DNA of 64,000 nt from Lepisosteus oculatus (lineage: Eukaryota; Chordata; Actinopteri; Semionotiformes; Lepisosteidae), in assembly GCF_040954835.1 (NCBI RefSeq), contig NW_027167693.1, positions 134,001-198,000 of the forward strand, in the 5' to 3' direction. Positions 33,801-46,129 of this stretch are shown in pieces. The notes below the pieces were generated by a model, which saw only the letters and a program-made list of their open reading frames with translations, was not told the DNA's origin and ran no database searches. Each line of letters opens with the position of its first letter. Position 1 is the stretch's first letter. The position numbers and the translations under genes are program-made.

Positions 33801-36800
33801 TGCTGCCACCTGTGTGGTGTGATTCAGTAGTGGCCGGGAACTTTGAGGTGCGCTTGCAGCTGTGTGATGCAGTGGTGGCCTGGCACAGTGAGGTGCGCTG
33901 GCGGCTGTGTGGTGTGACGCAGTGGTGGCCTGGCACGTTGAGGTGCGCTGGCAGCTGTGTGGTGTGACGCACTGGTGGCCGGGTACTTTGAGGTGCGCTG
34001 GCAGCTGTGTGGTGTGATGCAGTGGTGGCCTGGCATGGTGAGGTGCGCTGGCAGCTGTGTGACGCAGTGGTGGCCTGGCATGGTGAGGTGCGCTGGCAGC
34101 TGTGTGTTGTGACGCCGTGGTGGCTTGGCACGGTGAGGTGCGCTTTCAGCTGTGTGTGGTCTGACGCAGTGGTGGCCTGGTACGGTGAGGTGCGCTGGCA
34201 GCTTTGTGGTATGACGCAGTGGTGGCCTGACACGCTGAGGTGCACTGGTAGCTGTTTGGTGTGACGCAGTGGTGGCCTGGCACGGTGAGGTCTACTGGCA
34301 GCTGTGTGACGCAGTTGTGGCTTGGCACGGTGAAGTGCGATTTCAGCTGCGTGATGCAGCTGTGGCCGTGCTCGGTGAGGTGTGCTGGCAGCTGTGTGAC
34401 GCAGTTGTGGCCTGGTACGGTGAGGTGTGCTGGCAGCTGTGTGACGCAGTGGTGGCTTGGCACGGTGAGGTGCGCTGGCAGCTGTGTGGTGTGACGCAGT
34501 GGTGGCCTGGCACGGTGAGGTGCGCTGGCAGCTGTATGACGCAGCTGTGGCAGGGTACGGTGAGGTGCGCTGGCAGCTGTGTGATGCAGCTGTGGCCGGG
34601 CTCGGTGAGGTGTGCTGGCATCTGTGTGACGCAGTGGTGGCCTGGCACGGTGAGGTGCGCTTTCAGCTGTGTGACGCAGTGGTGGCCTGGCACAGTGAGG
34701 TGCGCTGGCGGCTGTGTGGTGTGACTCAGTGGTGGCCTGGCACGGTGAGGTGCGCTGGCGGCTGTGTGGTTTGACGTAGTGGTGACCTGTTATGGTGAGG
34801 TGCGCTGGCAGCTGTGTGACGCAGTGGTAGCTGGGCACAGTGAGGTGCACTGGCACCTGTGTGGTTTGACGCAGTGGTGGCCTGGCACTGTGAGGTGTGC
34901 TGGCAGCTGTGTGACGCAGTGGTGGCCTGGCACGGTGAGGTGCGCTGGCAGCTGTGTGACGCAGTGGTGGCCTTGCAGGGTCAGGTGTGCTGGCAGTTGT
35001 ATGATGAAGTGGTGGCCGGGCACGGTGAGGTGTGCTGGCAGCTGTGTGACGCAGTGGTGGCCTGGTACGGTGAGGTGCGTTGGCAGATGTGTGACGTAGT
35101 GGTGTCCTGGCATGGTGAGGTGCACTGGCAGCTGTGTGGTGTGACACAGTGGTGGCCTGGCATGGTGAGGTGCACTGGCAGCTGTGTGGTGTGACACAGT
35201 GGTGTCCTGGCACGGTGAGTTGTGCTTTCAGCTGTGTGATGCAGTGGCTGCTAGGCACAGTGAGGTGCACTGGCACCTGTGTGGTTTGACGCAGTGGTGG
35301 CCTGGCACTGTGAGGTGTGCTGGCAGCTGTGTGACGCAGTGGTGGCCTGGTACGGTGAGTTGCGTTGGCAGATGTGTGACGTAGTGGTGGCCTGGCACTG
35401 TGAGGTGCGCTGGTAGCTGTGTGACGCAGTTGTGGCAGAATACGGTGAGGTGCGCTGGTAGCTGCGTGATGCAGCTGTGGCCGTGCTCGGTGAGGTGTGC
35501 TGCCAGCTGTGTGACGCAGTTGTGGCCTGCTACGGTGAGGTGTGCTGGCAGCTGTGTGACGCAGTGGTGGCTTGGCACGGTGAGGTGCACTGGCGGCTGT
35601 GTGGTGTGACGCAGTGGTGGCCTGGCATGGTGAGGTGTGCTGGCAGCTGTGTGACTCAGTGGTAGCCTTGTACGGTCAGGTGTACTGGCAGTTGTATGAT
35701 GAAGTGGTGGCCGGGCACGGTGAGGTGCACTGGCACCTGTGTGACGCAGTGGTGTTCTGGTACGGTGCGCTGCCACCTGTGTGGTGTGATTCAGTAGTGG
35801 CCGGGAACTTTGAGGTGCGCTTGCAGCTGTGTGACGCAGTTGTGGCTTGGCACTGTGAGGTGCGCTTTCAGCTGTGTGACGCAGTGGTGGCCTGGCACAG
35901 TGAGGTGCGCTGGCGGCTGTGTGGTGTGACGCAGTGGTGGCCTGGCACGGTGAGTTGTGCTGGCAGCTGTGTGACGCAGTGGTAGCTGGGCACAGTGAGG
36001 TGCACTGGCACCTGTGTGGTTTGACGCAGTGGTGGCCTGGCACTGTGAGGTGTGCTGGCAGCTGTGTGACGCAGTGATAGCCTGGCACGGTGAGGTGCGC
36101 TGGCAGCTGTGTGGTGTGACACAGTGGTGGCCTGGCATGGTGAGGTGCACTGGCAGCTGTGTGGTGTGACACAGTGGTGTCCTGGCACGGTGAGTTGTGC
36201 TTTCAGCTGTGTGATGCAGTGGCTGCTAGGCACAGTGAGGTGCACTGGCACCTGTGTGGTTTGACGCAGTGGTGGCCTGGCACTGTGAGGTGTGCTGGCA
36301 GCTGTGTGACGCAGTGGTGGCCTGGCACGGTGAGGTGCGCTGGCAGCTGTGTGATGCAGTGGTGGCCTTGCAGGGTCAGGTGTGCTGGCAGTTGTATGAT
36401 GAAGTGGTGGCCGGGCACGGTGAGGTGTGCTGGCAGCTGTGTGACGCAGTGGTGGCCTGGTACGGTGAGGTGCGTTGGCAGATGTGTGACGTAGTGGTGT
36501 CCTGGCATGGTGAGGTGCACTGGCAGCTGTGTGGTGTGACACAGTGGTGGCCTGGCATGGTGAGGTGCACTGGCAGCTGTGTGGTGTGACACAGTGGTGT
36601 CCTGGCACGGTGAGTTGTGCTTTCAGCTGTGTGATGCGGTGGCTGCTGGGCACAGTGAGGTGCACTGGCACCTGTGTGGTTTGACGCAGTGGTGGCCTGG
36701 CACTGTGAGGTGTGCTGGCAGCTGTGTGACGCAGTGGTGGCCTGGTACGGTGAGTTGCGTTGGCAGATGTGTGACGTAGTGGTGGCCTGGCACAGTGAGG

Positions 36801-37585
36801 TGCGCTGGCAGCTGTGTGACGCAGCTGTGGCAGAATACGGTGAGGTGCGCTGGTCGCTGCGTGATGCAGCTGTGGCCGTGCTCGGTGAGGTGTGCTGGCA
36901 GCTGTGTGACGCAGTTGTGGCCTGCTACGGTGAGGTGTGCTGGCAGCTGTGTGACGCAGTGGTGGCTTGGCACGGTGAGGTGCACTGGCGGCTGTGTGGT
37001 GTGACGCAGTGGTGGCCTGGCATGGTGAGGTGTGCTGGCAGCTGTGTGACTCAGTGGTGGCCTTGTACGGTCAGGTGTACTGGCAGTTGTATGATGAAGT
37101 GGTGGCCGGGCACGGTGAGGTGCACTGGCACCTGTGTGACGCAGTGGTGGTCTGGTACGGTGCGCTGCCACCTGTGTGGTGTGATTCAGTAGTGGCCGGG
37201 AACTTTGAGGTGCGCTTGCAGCTGTGTGACGCAGTTGTGGCTTGGCACGGTGAGGTGCGCTTTCAGCTGTGTGACGCAGTGGTGGCCTGGCACAGTGAGG
37301 TGTGCTGGCGGCTGTGTGGTGTGACGCAGTGGTGGCCTGGCACGGTGAGGTGCGCTGGCAGCTGTATGGTGTGACTCAGTGCTGGCCTGGCATGGTGAGC
37401 TGCGCTGGCAGGTGCGTGGTGTGACGCACTGGTGGCCGGGTACTTTGAGGTGCGCTGGGAGCTGTGTGGTGTGACGCAGTGGTGGCCTGGCACGGTGAGG
37501 TGTGCTTGCAGCTGTGTGACGCAGTGGTGGCCGGGCACAGTGAGGTGCACTCGCAGCTGTGTGGTGTGACGCAGTGGTGTTCATC
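30891..37585. repeat. 45-bp minisatellite, long array (about 145 units) with higher-order repeats
   Basis: The same 45-bp unit as at 15195-16036 runs for about 6.7 kb on the opposite strand sense. Two blocks show higher-order duplication: 32,510-34,530 repeats with a period of 987 bp (about 22 units), and about 34,850-37,390 with a period of 1,395 bp (31 units). Each unit carries cagctg or cacctg E-box-like cores and gtgacgca, which resembles half of a CRE. Open frames up to about 376 codons on both strands come from the stop-free 45-bp period and are not annotated as genes. Confidence 0.95.
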
Positions 37586-37933
37586 AGGCACAAGTTCATC
37601 AGTGAAAAGACCACTGGCATTTTTCCTTCCCCCTACATTCTCAGAGCAGAATCAAATTTAATATTAGCATAATTTATTACAGTGTTAAGTTTAATATTTT
37701 TTATTTACTAATAGTTTATGCTAACACCTAACTTTTTTAACGTGAGAAGTACTAATGTAAGTACCTACTGTACTGTACTTAAGTACTACCATAAGAAGTA
37801 CTGCTGTATGCAACAAAAAAAAAGGAGTGGTGAAACAGCCCTACTCATACAGTATCAGTATCAACAGACATTGTATCAGTATCAGTTCTTGCTTTGTGCT
37901 GGGTTTAGGAGTTTTCCAAACATAGTCTTTCAG

Positions 37934-38208
37934 CTAATGCCATACCATCTCTATTGGATTTAAATCTGGAGATTCGGCTGGAGTTTTCACCCAGTTCACT
38001 CGTTCTGCTATAAGCCTCGCCCTTGCTGCTGTGTGTTTCGGATCGTTGTCTTGAAAGAGACGGTGCCTTGATCCAATGTGCTCCCTGATATATGGGGCGG
38101 CATGCTGTGTGACCCCGACTTCCTCGAAGAATTCCCGATCCATAATTCCTTCGAAAAAAAATTGTTTTTCAAGCAATGTAATGCAAGGTGCTTTCTAACG
38201 TTGGGCAA
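37934..38208 (-). mobile_element. Mirrored Tc1/mariner transposase remnant
   Basis: Minus-strand frame with DNDPKHTA and SPDLNPIE motifs, matching 14568-14842 with small changes (an FFFEG for FYFEG stretch). It is inactive and lacks termini. Confidence 0.9.
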
Positions 38209-39250
38209 TGTGTTTTTTCTCGAAATTTTGTTTCGAGAGACTAGATAAGTAATTCAAGTGTTTATGATATGTCACTGTTGTGAATGTCTGTGGAGTGTAT
38301 CTTATTAGCCTGTCCTGACTGGTGGAGCTCATCCAGCTGTGTCTGGATATCTTGGTCAAATATTCGGGTAGTATGTTTTGTCTGTTTAGGGTTCTGTAGC
38401 ATTCCACACGGCTGGGCAGCTTGTTCCCCCCTCCCACCCCTCTCTGTGTACAGTAGAGCCTCCTGTCCTGGCTGGTAGAGCTCATCCAGCTGTGTCTGGC
38501 TAATATTAAAGCCAGTACTTTAATATTGTTTTCTGTATGTTTATCAATAGTGGGTACTGCCCTAATTCGGTCCTGCACCCGTTGTTAGGTGTTTTTTAGG
38601 TGTTGTTAGGGCTTCTACCAAATATGAACACATGGCTTTAAAATGTATACAATTGTAATATTTCCTTTTTTCCCATTGAAAGTATAACATATGTGGTGTG
38701 AGAAAGAGGTCCTCATTTAATTGCATGAAACTCTGGCACTGGCGCAACAAACTGAACAATGTTCAAGGGGGTAAACGCTTTCTGTAGACACTTTATTTCC
38801 TCTTTTTCCATACTCTAAGAAATGATTTGGGAAACCCGTGGGACACTGGAGGTCATTATACATGAGCCTCTTTCTGCACCTTTTAAGCCATTGAAACCTA
38901 GTTGCCTTGTTACAAGGTCTAATATTACAGTAGGTGTGGTTTCCGTCTCCTAATTTCTGAGAATGATCAAATTGGGGAATAAGTTGTAGGAAATACCACT
39001 CTTGCACTTCTAAGAAAAGACTATCTCAAATGAAACTCGCTATAGAAAGACATCTTGTTGAAAAATTCTTTATTTTTTGTCATTTCTGAAGAAAAAACAT
39101 TTTAATTCACGTTTTTTGTAACAATTGCATCCATGCTAGGACTACAGTAAACAACACTTTTTACTAAAGTAAATCAAATTGTTCATTAAACAAGACACAT
39201 TGTTTTAAATGTATGCAATACGACGACACTAAAAACAACACTGAAACTTT
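38209..39250. other. Mirrored minisatellite fragment and 3' flank of gene copy 4
   Basis: This stretch contains the 120-bp repeat fragment (about 38,310-38,500), the 28-bp motif at 38278-38305 and the 3' flank of the inverted gene. About 154 bp present in the other copies (for example around 13,520-13,675) is missing here near 39,095-39,110. Confidence 0.6.
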
Positions 39251-41807
39251 TCATTGAAATACTGGATGAGATTGTGCATATTCAATGGATTTCTCCTGGT
39301 GCTTTTTTTCATCAGTCTTTTCATATTCTTGTTCTCTACTCAGGTGTCTCCTGTTCCTTTGGTGATGTCTGCTGTACACACATGGTATCATACACTTGAG
39401 CAAAGTGTGATACCACCGTTTGTTCTTCTCCTAAAATAAAGATGAACATTGACAAAAGTCAGAAGCACTCTTTTCTTTGACAGACGAACAAAACAATGCA
39501 AGAATAACCATACTCTCTGTTCCTTACTCATTTCTACCTACCTGTTTGACCACTTTGTCTGCTTCAGTCAGGACAGGGTGCTGGGGCTGACTCTGAGCAA
39601 TCTGAGAAGAGCTCTCTGTGATCTTCTCCCCTACAGTGGCTACATTGTACTCTGTTTGAAATCCAGGTATCGTCTCCGGTAAGTTCCTCGGTCCTTTTTG
39701 GGACTTGAAAGGGTAGAATCATTTTGTGACTACATTTCCTTGTCATGCACTGATATGTTCTGGTTTGTGTTCGATTACTGCAGGCGTTCAAGTACTTTCT
39801 TTTTGTTCTAGATTGGCAGTGTTTGAGATGGTAGGAACTTGTCATATTCTCAACTCTGAATGCTCTGTAAACATACTATTTTAGCAATTCTTAGAAATCT
39901 GAAAGCAGTGTTACCTGTATCATTTTTTGTCTTGGTAGTAGTATTGCAGCTCCAACATCAGCACTTAAATAATGGTTTGTGATGTTACTTGTCCTTGGAG
40001 TTAGTATACTCCTGAGAAGTCAAGAGAAATCTTACGTAAGCATTAATTATGTTTCACTTTTGAAAGCAAAGTACGTGTCAAGTACTTTGAAGGCATTTGT
40101 TGATACTTTTAAGCACTTTCGTTGATTATTATTATCCTTCAATTAGTTATTACAAGTTATTACAAGTCCAACATTCCCTACATGATCTCACTCCATATTC
40201 AGTGTAGCTCCACTCTACGAAGATGAATTTGCTAATTAATCAGTCAGGGACACAGCTTATACTTCAGTAGTCTTAGATCATTTAATGATGATTATTGTAC
40301 TTTATAACTAGCAAAATCCCCATATCCTGTTCATTGCCCCATTTCCGGTCATGTGGATTGACTTATGCCTGAAGTGGTTAATTCTCACCTTGACATCTCA
40401 TAGAATAACTGAATCTCTGCCAAGGGTGAATGTGTCCTTCCTCTTAATGTCTAAAAGAAAGGGTTAAAATTCATTGAAGCAAAATGCAACAACCCAAAAT
40501 GTTGGGGAGGTCGTTTCCACAGTTATTTCATAAGACAGTGCTTGGAGTGAAACTACATGACCATGGTGAAGAAGTAAAAACACTTTACCTTGTTCCTCCT
40601 GACTGATGTCCTTATGCGTGTTTTGCACAGTTGAGCGTTTTGTGTCTTGTCGTCTGTGTAGGCAACAGCCCTCTTCCCTGGGATAGAACTAGATGATATT
40701 TAGACACGTTAATTTGACTTCTCCATTGCTCACATTGATGTGGATATGATTATAATGCTCTGTTTTGTGGGCTTCCCAAGAAAACAATAAATCCCTTACT
40801 ACTTGTTCGAAATGCAGTAGCACAGATCCTAACAAATACAAGAAAGAGAATATCATTCCTGTTTTGAAAAAACTTCACTGGTCACCTGTATTATCTAGGA
40901 TAAATTTGAAAGTTCTTTTACTTGTTTTTAAAGCTTTAAGCGACCTAGCACGTCTGTAACTTACTGAATGTCTGTCTTCATATGTTCCTATACGTGACCT
41001 GAGATCTGCACATACTGGCCTACTGCAAATACCACATGTGAATTGCAGAAAGAGTGGAGAGGCTGCTTTTTGTTTTTATGCTTCCAAATTATGAAACTCA
41101 CTTCCACTTTTTATTAGGCAGTCAAGCTCGGTACATTGTTTTAAAAAACATTTGAAAATGTTGCTTTTAGTTAAAGTGGTTCTTTGTTCTTTCTATTTCT
41201 GTTTCTTTTTTTAGTTCTCTTTAATTGTTCTTATTTTATTACGACTTTCCTAATTTTTATTTATTTAATTGACATGTATGTTGCTTTAGTGTATTGCTGT
41301 ATTTTCCTTTACAACTGAAAGTATATCTCTCAATTTTAATATTTTATTTTTACGCTTGGTTTTTAAAGCACCAAAGCACTATTTGTATGAAAGGTGCTCT
41401 ATAGATAAAGTTTATCATTATTATTTTTAATATTATTATTATACTTTGTTACATTTTTGGTTAGGACAAAGATTCTAGTAGAGGTGGCCTCTTTTACCCC
41501 GTTCCAAAAAATTGGAAAACTACCTTCAGAGTACACTGACTAAGACCATCTACTGTCTCCTCTAACTGTGTATTGTCATCATGCATATCTTGTGTATTAT
41601 TTATTGTAGTTGGTTTTGTCATTCTGTAAAGAAGCCACCTTTCAAGGCACTATATAAAATAATGTTTGTTATTATTATTTACATTTTTCATCGTTAAATC
41701 TGGCGAAGAGTCTTAAGAGAATATCAAAGAACACGTTGCTCTTACCTTTCCATTCCAAGAAATGCCCTCAGCTCGGATTGCAGAGATTGACCTCTCTGTC
41801 TCAAATT
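39251..41807 (-). pseudogene. Unrecognised ampliconic gene, copy 4 (inverted, exons 3-8 only)
   Basis: Exons on the minus strand are 41746-41807 (exon 3), 40589-40688 (4), 40389-40450 (5), 39915-40011 (6), 39542-39703 (7) and 39251-39430 (8, stop at 39251-39253). All retained splice sites are canonical and the frame is open. Exons 1 and 2 are missing because the palindrome arm ends at 41,889, where an LTR begins. Missense changes include Ala to Thr in exon 7 and Arg-Thr to His-Pro near the C-terminus. Without its first exons it is probably non-functional unless the LTR region or another start drives it. Confidence 0.7.
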
Positions 41808-41889
41808 CTGAGAAACATAGACTCGATTGAAAAATGACCATTTCCTAAGATTCACATAACATCACCAGTCAACATTTGCCACTTGACAT

Positions 41890-42298
41890 TGAAGAATGAT
41901 GTGAAGACGGGGGTTTGAATTTAATTCTTTCTGTAGGGGGTTTAGACTTCTAAGTCACAAGCTGGGGTTTATGGCAGGAAAGGGGGTTAACTGATAAGGA
42001 CTGCAGATGCAAGCTAGGAACCCTCCTGGGTGTAATCTTAAACTGACCATTTGCCCAGAACATCGTAAACTGGCCAAATACCATGAACCCCCCTCTTTAC
42101 CATCAGACCGAGTGACGTCAGAAACGGAGAAGAAAACTGTATATAACCCAAAAGTTTGTAACAGTACGGCTAACAATACTTCGGTTTTGTTGTTTCTTGC
42201 GGGAAACAAGACTTCGGCTTTATTGTTCCTTGCATGCAATAAACTCATTTGTTTTACTTCATCTCGGGATCAAGAACCTTATTTCTTCTGTTACAACA
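41890..42298 (+). mobile_element. Solo LTR at the junction of the palindrome and the second amplicon array
   Basis: The unit begins about TGAAGAATGATGTG and ends TTACAACA. It has a TATA box (tatataa, 42140-42146) followed by AATAAA (42238-42243), the order expected in an LTR. It differs from the loop LTR. No target-site duplication is seen: the left flank is palindrome sequence and the right flank is the interior of a ZC2HC1C exon, so it sits on a rearrangement junction. Its sense matches the downstream gene fragment. The left limit is uncertain by about 10 bp. Confidence 0.7.
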
Positions 42299-43204
42299 GT
42301 CCCCTACAAGTCTGATGTGCCCTACCGCTGAGCAATTTCCATATGAGAATAGCCAGAGTGGAAACCCTCAGCTGGTGCCCTGTGAACTGTGTCACAGGAA
42401 GTTTGCTGTAGAGAGGTTGGAGAAACACAGCAAGATCTGCAAGAAGCTTCAGAATTCAAAGAGGAAGGTTTTTGACTCTTTCAAGCTCAGGGCCAAGGGA
42501 ACAGAACTGGAGACATACATCCATAAGAAGAAGGTTAGACCGCCAATCGTGGTAAGGGCTATCCTTAAACTCTTTCCAAGCTTCCCTTGTTTTCTCCTAG
42601 AGTCAGACTAAGCTTATAAATCAATGTAAACAATAAATAAGTGTTTTATGAAGTACTCTTCTGAAAAACTGCCGCAAAGGCACATTTGCCAGACAGAATA
42701 AATGGGTCTTAGTGACTTCTGAATTCTGTTGTAAAAATCTACATGAGATATCAAGCAAATAGCACTCACGGGAAACAAAACCATAACTAAATTGTACTCT
42801 CTACCCAATGACATGAAAGGTAGGCCCAGAAAGCTAAGTTATTACTGTATTGATATTTTCTTGCCTTGTGAATGGTTTGCGACCAGACTGTGTACGCAGT
42901 GCTAGTCTGGACTTTTTCTGGAAGCTGTTTCATTGGTTTCATTTCCTGTTCCCAGCTGAGAAAGAACAACTGGAGGCAGAAGCACGAGGATTTCATTCGG
43001 AGCATCAAATAGGCCAGGGAGGTGCAGCAGGTGATCACGCAAGGAGGGAAGGTTGTGAACCTGCCCCAGCCCCCCGCGAATCCAAACCCCGACTACGTGC
43101 CCTGCCCTCACTGCGGCCGGCGCTTTGCCCCCAGGCCGGCACAGAGGCACATCCCCAAGTGTCAGCACATCAGGAGCCGCCCTCCTCCTCCTCCTCACAG
43201 ATGA
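42299..43204 (+). pseudogene. ZC2HC1C: ZC2HC1C-like copy A, 5'-truncated with a nonsense codon
   Basis: The match to copy B starts abruptly at 42299 (equivalent to 50500) inside the penultimate coding exon. It keeps the first C2HC finger (CELCHRKF...HSKIC), the donor after 42551 and the last exon from 42956. In the last exon CAG has become TAG at 43010-43012, removing the second finger (PCPHCGRRF...KC), which lies downstream. AATAAA follows at 43332-43337. The N-terminal coiled-coil part is missing. An LTR promoter lies just upstream in the same sense and could still transcribe it. Confidence 0.9.
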
Positions 43205-44564
43205 AAACTGATGTGAAGAAGAGTAAAAGAGTCATGATCTTGGCTCACGACTCATGTCCTGCTTTTTCTTTTTAGAAATATATTTAGCACAGTTCATCCG
43301 TATGATGATAAAAAAAATGTTACCTTGTTTTAATAAAATGTTTTTTTTTTGGTGGACTGGTGTTTGCGTAACTGTGGTTATTTCAGTTTTTTTCCCTTGC
43401 GAAAATGTGTGTCGACCGTGAAAATAAATTTCAAGCTGTTCTTATCATTCATACACCTTGACCTCCTAAAAATAATTGTTCAACCTAGAACGTACAATTA
43501 GCAGGCAATAGAACAGGTCACATTGGCCTTGGAACCATCAAAAAGTAGTATTCACACATTCTCTGCATCAATTTTCCTTTAAAACAACTGAAAAAGCAAG
43601 GTAAAGTGTGATTGATTTTTTTAATTAAAGTTATTTGATTTAATTTATTTAATTTTCATAATATTTGAATATGTTGGGATTAATGTGACTCAATATTATC
43701 TGCAGCTCTTACACTCCAGGCACCTGATAAAGTGGAACGCAGTGTCTTTGCCTTACATGGCGCTCAGCTCTTCCTCAATCCCAGCAGAAGCAGCAGCCTC
43801 CGGGTCCTGCCTCATGCACAGCTTAAAATGCAACACCGAGTAATACAACAAAAAACAGGGAAAACCATTCACGATCAGACACATCCGTTGATTGCTGGCT
43901 CTCAGTAAAGGGACATTGCTGTGGTCCACGCATGAATCTGTTTTCTAAGTGCCTTATCCAATACAGTGTTGAGGCCAGTTTTCCCAGAAGCCATCTAAAG
44001 GAGAACACACAATAACTTGTACAACCTCCAATTTACATCACAAAATAGACTACATTTCAAGGTTAAAGAATTATCATGTTCTGCGATTCAGAACGAGGCA
44101 GCAAAACTTCCTGTGATCTGATGTGGCCCTGTGACATTGTAAAGGAGCAGGCTTGTGAATACATCTCGTTTAATCCAATGGAAATATTGCTCTCAACTTT
44201 TTTACGTTTTTGCCAAAAAATAATATTACATTGTTAACTCTGCATAAAGAACCTTGGAATGGAACGTTTTTTGCAGTGAAATGTTTGCTGCATAACCTAT
44301 ACCTTTTCTCTCCTACATCACATTGCATTAGTCATTACAGTGATTAGTGAGCAGGAAGGGCTGCATCACATCGCAATTTGTGTGGAACTTGAATGCGAAT
44401 TTGTTACAACATGGCGTAACTTACAGTACTTTCACAAAATTCATGATTTTGTGCTCAATTTTGAGTTTGTAAAGTTTTTCTATAATGTCAATGATTTTAT
44501 TTTGTGACTGAAATTAAATACTTTTGTGTCTGCAAAATTGGGACTGTAGTTCCACCTTAACCTA

Positions 44565-44705
44565 CTAGTACTGTATGTCTTTGGACTGTGGGAAGAAACT
44601 GGAGCACCTGGAAGAAATCCACACAAATGAAGGGAGAACATACAATTCCATCCAGACTGCACCCCAGGAATTGAACCCAGGACCCCAGCTCTGTGAACCA
44701 CAGTG
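44565..44705 (-). mobile_element. Fish-type dispersed repeat (copies at 52624-52764 and 60696-60836)
   Basis: The stretch tgtctttggactgtgggaag, then gagcacctggaagaaatcca, then gaattgaacccaggacccc belongs to a very common dispersed repeat of fish genomes. It is non-coding here despite an open frame across it. Confidence 0.7.
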
Positions 44706-46129
44706 CCACCTCATTGCTATAGTCACTATAATTAATGTCAAAACTCATTTGCAAATGAGCAGCCTGGGATCCAAAAGGATCAAGACAAGGATCCAAACAA
44801 AGCACTATCCCAAAGCTTGGCTTTGTACAGTATATCATACAGGGCTTGATGCAGAAGGCAGATAATCTAATTCCATGCAATAATTGCTAAGGGAAAGTGA
44901 CTTTGTGTTTTTGGAGGGAAGTCACTCAACATGGAGCTGTGTTAGTGAAATGATTGTTCTGATGTACGGCTGATGTCCAAACACTGAAAACATGATTGTG
45001 TATGCAATCGCACTCCCGAGCTCCATTGGGTATGGTTAAAATAACTTTTTATAGTTCATCACATTCAAAGTGTGTGTACCTGATGAAAGTGTAACACGCA
45101 TTTGGAGGAGTTATTCAGGATTTTCTTTCATTCAACTATTTCAAGACCCATTATTTTCAGATGTTGTAGTATACGTGAATAATGAAAGGCCTTCATATTA
45201 CACAATGAAGGAATGACTTCGCAGGTGTGAAGAATAAAAGATTAATTCAGCTCACTTTGGGGAGTTTCACAATGGCCCTCCTTAAAGAAATGTGGGTTTG
45301 ATTAAAGGAGTGAAGAAAAAGCACTGAATAATATTTGCTTCTGTAAACGTAATCATCTCAAAATATGGTTAAAGAAAATAAAGAAGGTTAAACATAATCC
45401 AAAACGTATAAGGTCAATTTAAATACACCCAGAATTCTAGTGTTTATGCAATGCATCTGTGGGTTGATATGAAATACGGCCGTTCTTAAACTAAACGAGG
45501 TTATCGAGAGCATATTCCGAGTACGGCTGTGGCCAGTTGTACTGTGAACTGCGAGGACCGTATCTTATCCCGAATTGACTGTGCGAATACCGTCCTCTGC
45601 TGGCAGAAGGAATAGATTACAACGGCACTGTATTGGCGATTAGTCCTATTGCTAGAATATTGAAACAACAAGGAGTCCGCGGAGTCAAGCAATGCTGAAT
45701 AAACAAGTACCTGAAATTCAATAGGATTTTGTGTATTGATTACAAATAGGTGTGAATTTCTCATGTACAGTGGTATTCATGGATTCCTTACACAAGCAGC
45801 CGTTGTTATGATACTTTCGTAATCTGAATATAAATCTGTTATCTACTTGAAACTGTAATTATTGAATAGATTAATGTCTTTGAAATGCTTCATTAACTGG
45901 GCAGTTTCCATGTTTGGAAATGTTTTTATTTTGATTGCTGATTGCTAGATACTGTATGTTTAATAGGCATGGTGTTCATATTTTCTACAAGAGCCAAATA
46001 AGACAGTTATGCTGTAGTAAGTTCTATATAAGTTATATAACATAAGTTATATTTTGTTCTGAGGTCAATTTGAATCTCATACTAAATAACTGGTGTCCTT
46101 TTATCTGAGAAACACTACCTGATTGATCA

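Larger units (their letters stand above)
26854..41889. repeat. Right arm of the palindrome
   Basis: This is the reverse complement of the left arm, carrying in mirrored order the transposon/LTR nest (27683-28960), the isolated exon 1 (29576-29605), the 91-codon frame (30259-30534), the minisatellite, the Tc1 fragment (37934-38208) and a truncated inverted copy of the amplicon gene. It shares private variants with amplicon copies 2 and 3, for example the taaaga spelling matching 13702 and the TCC codon of exon 3. It ends at about 41,889, where an LTR begins. Confidence 0.95.

Noticed and set aside
31045-35276. Open frames of up to 376 codons on both strands, rich in His/Thr/Pro or Trp/Val/Cys
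   Set aside because: They come from a stop-free 45-bp tandem unit read in several frames. They lack splice context, and overlapping frames are equally open.
30891-37585. Regular direct repeats resembling a CRISPR array
   Set aside because: Units are contiguous with no unique spacers, in a vertebrate-type genome.
44575-44865. 96-codon frame starting MSLDCGKK
   Set aside because: It lies in a common fish dispersed repeat and has no coding support.
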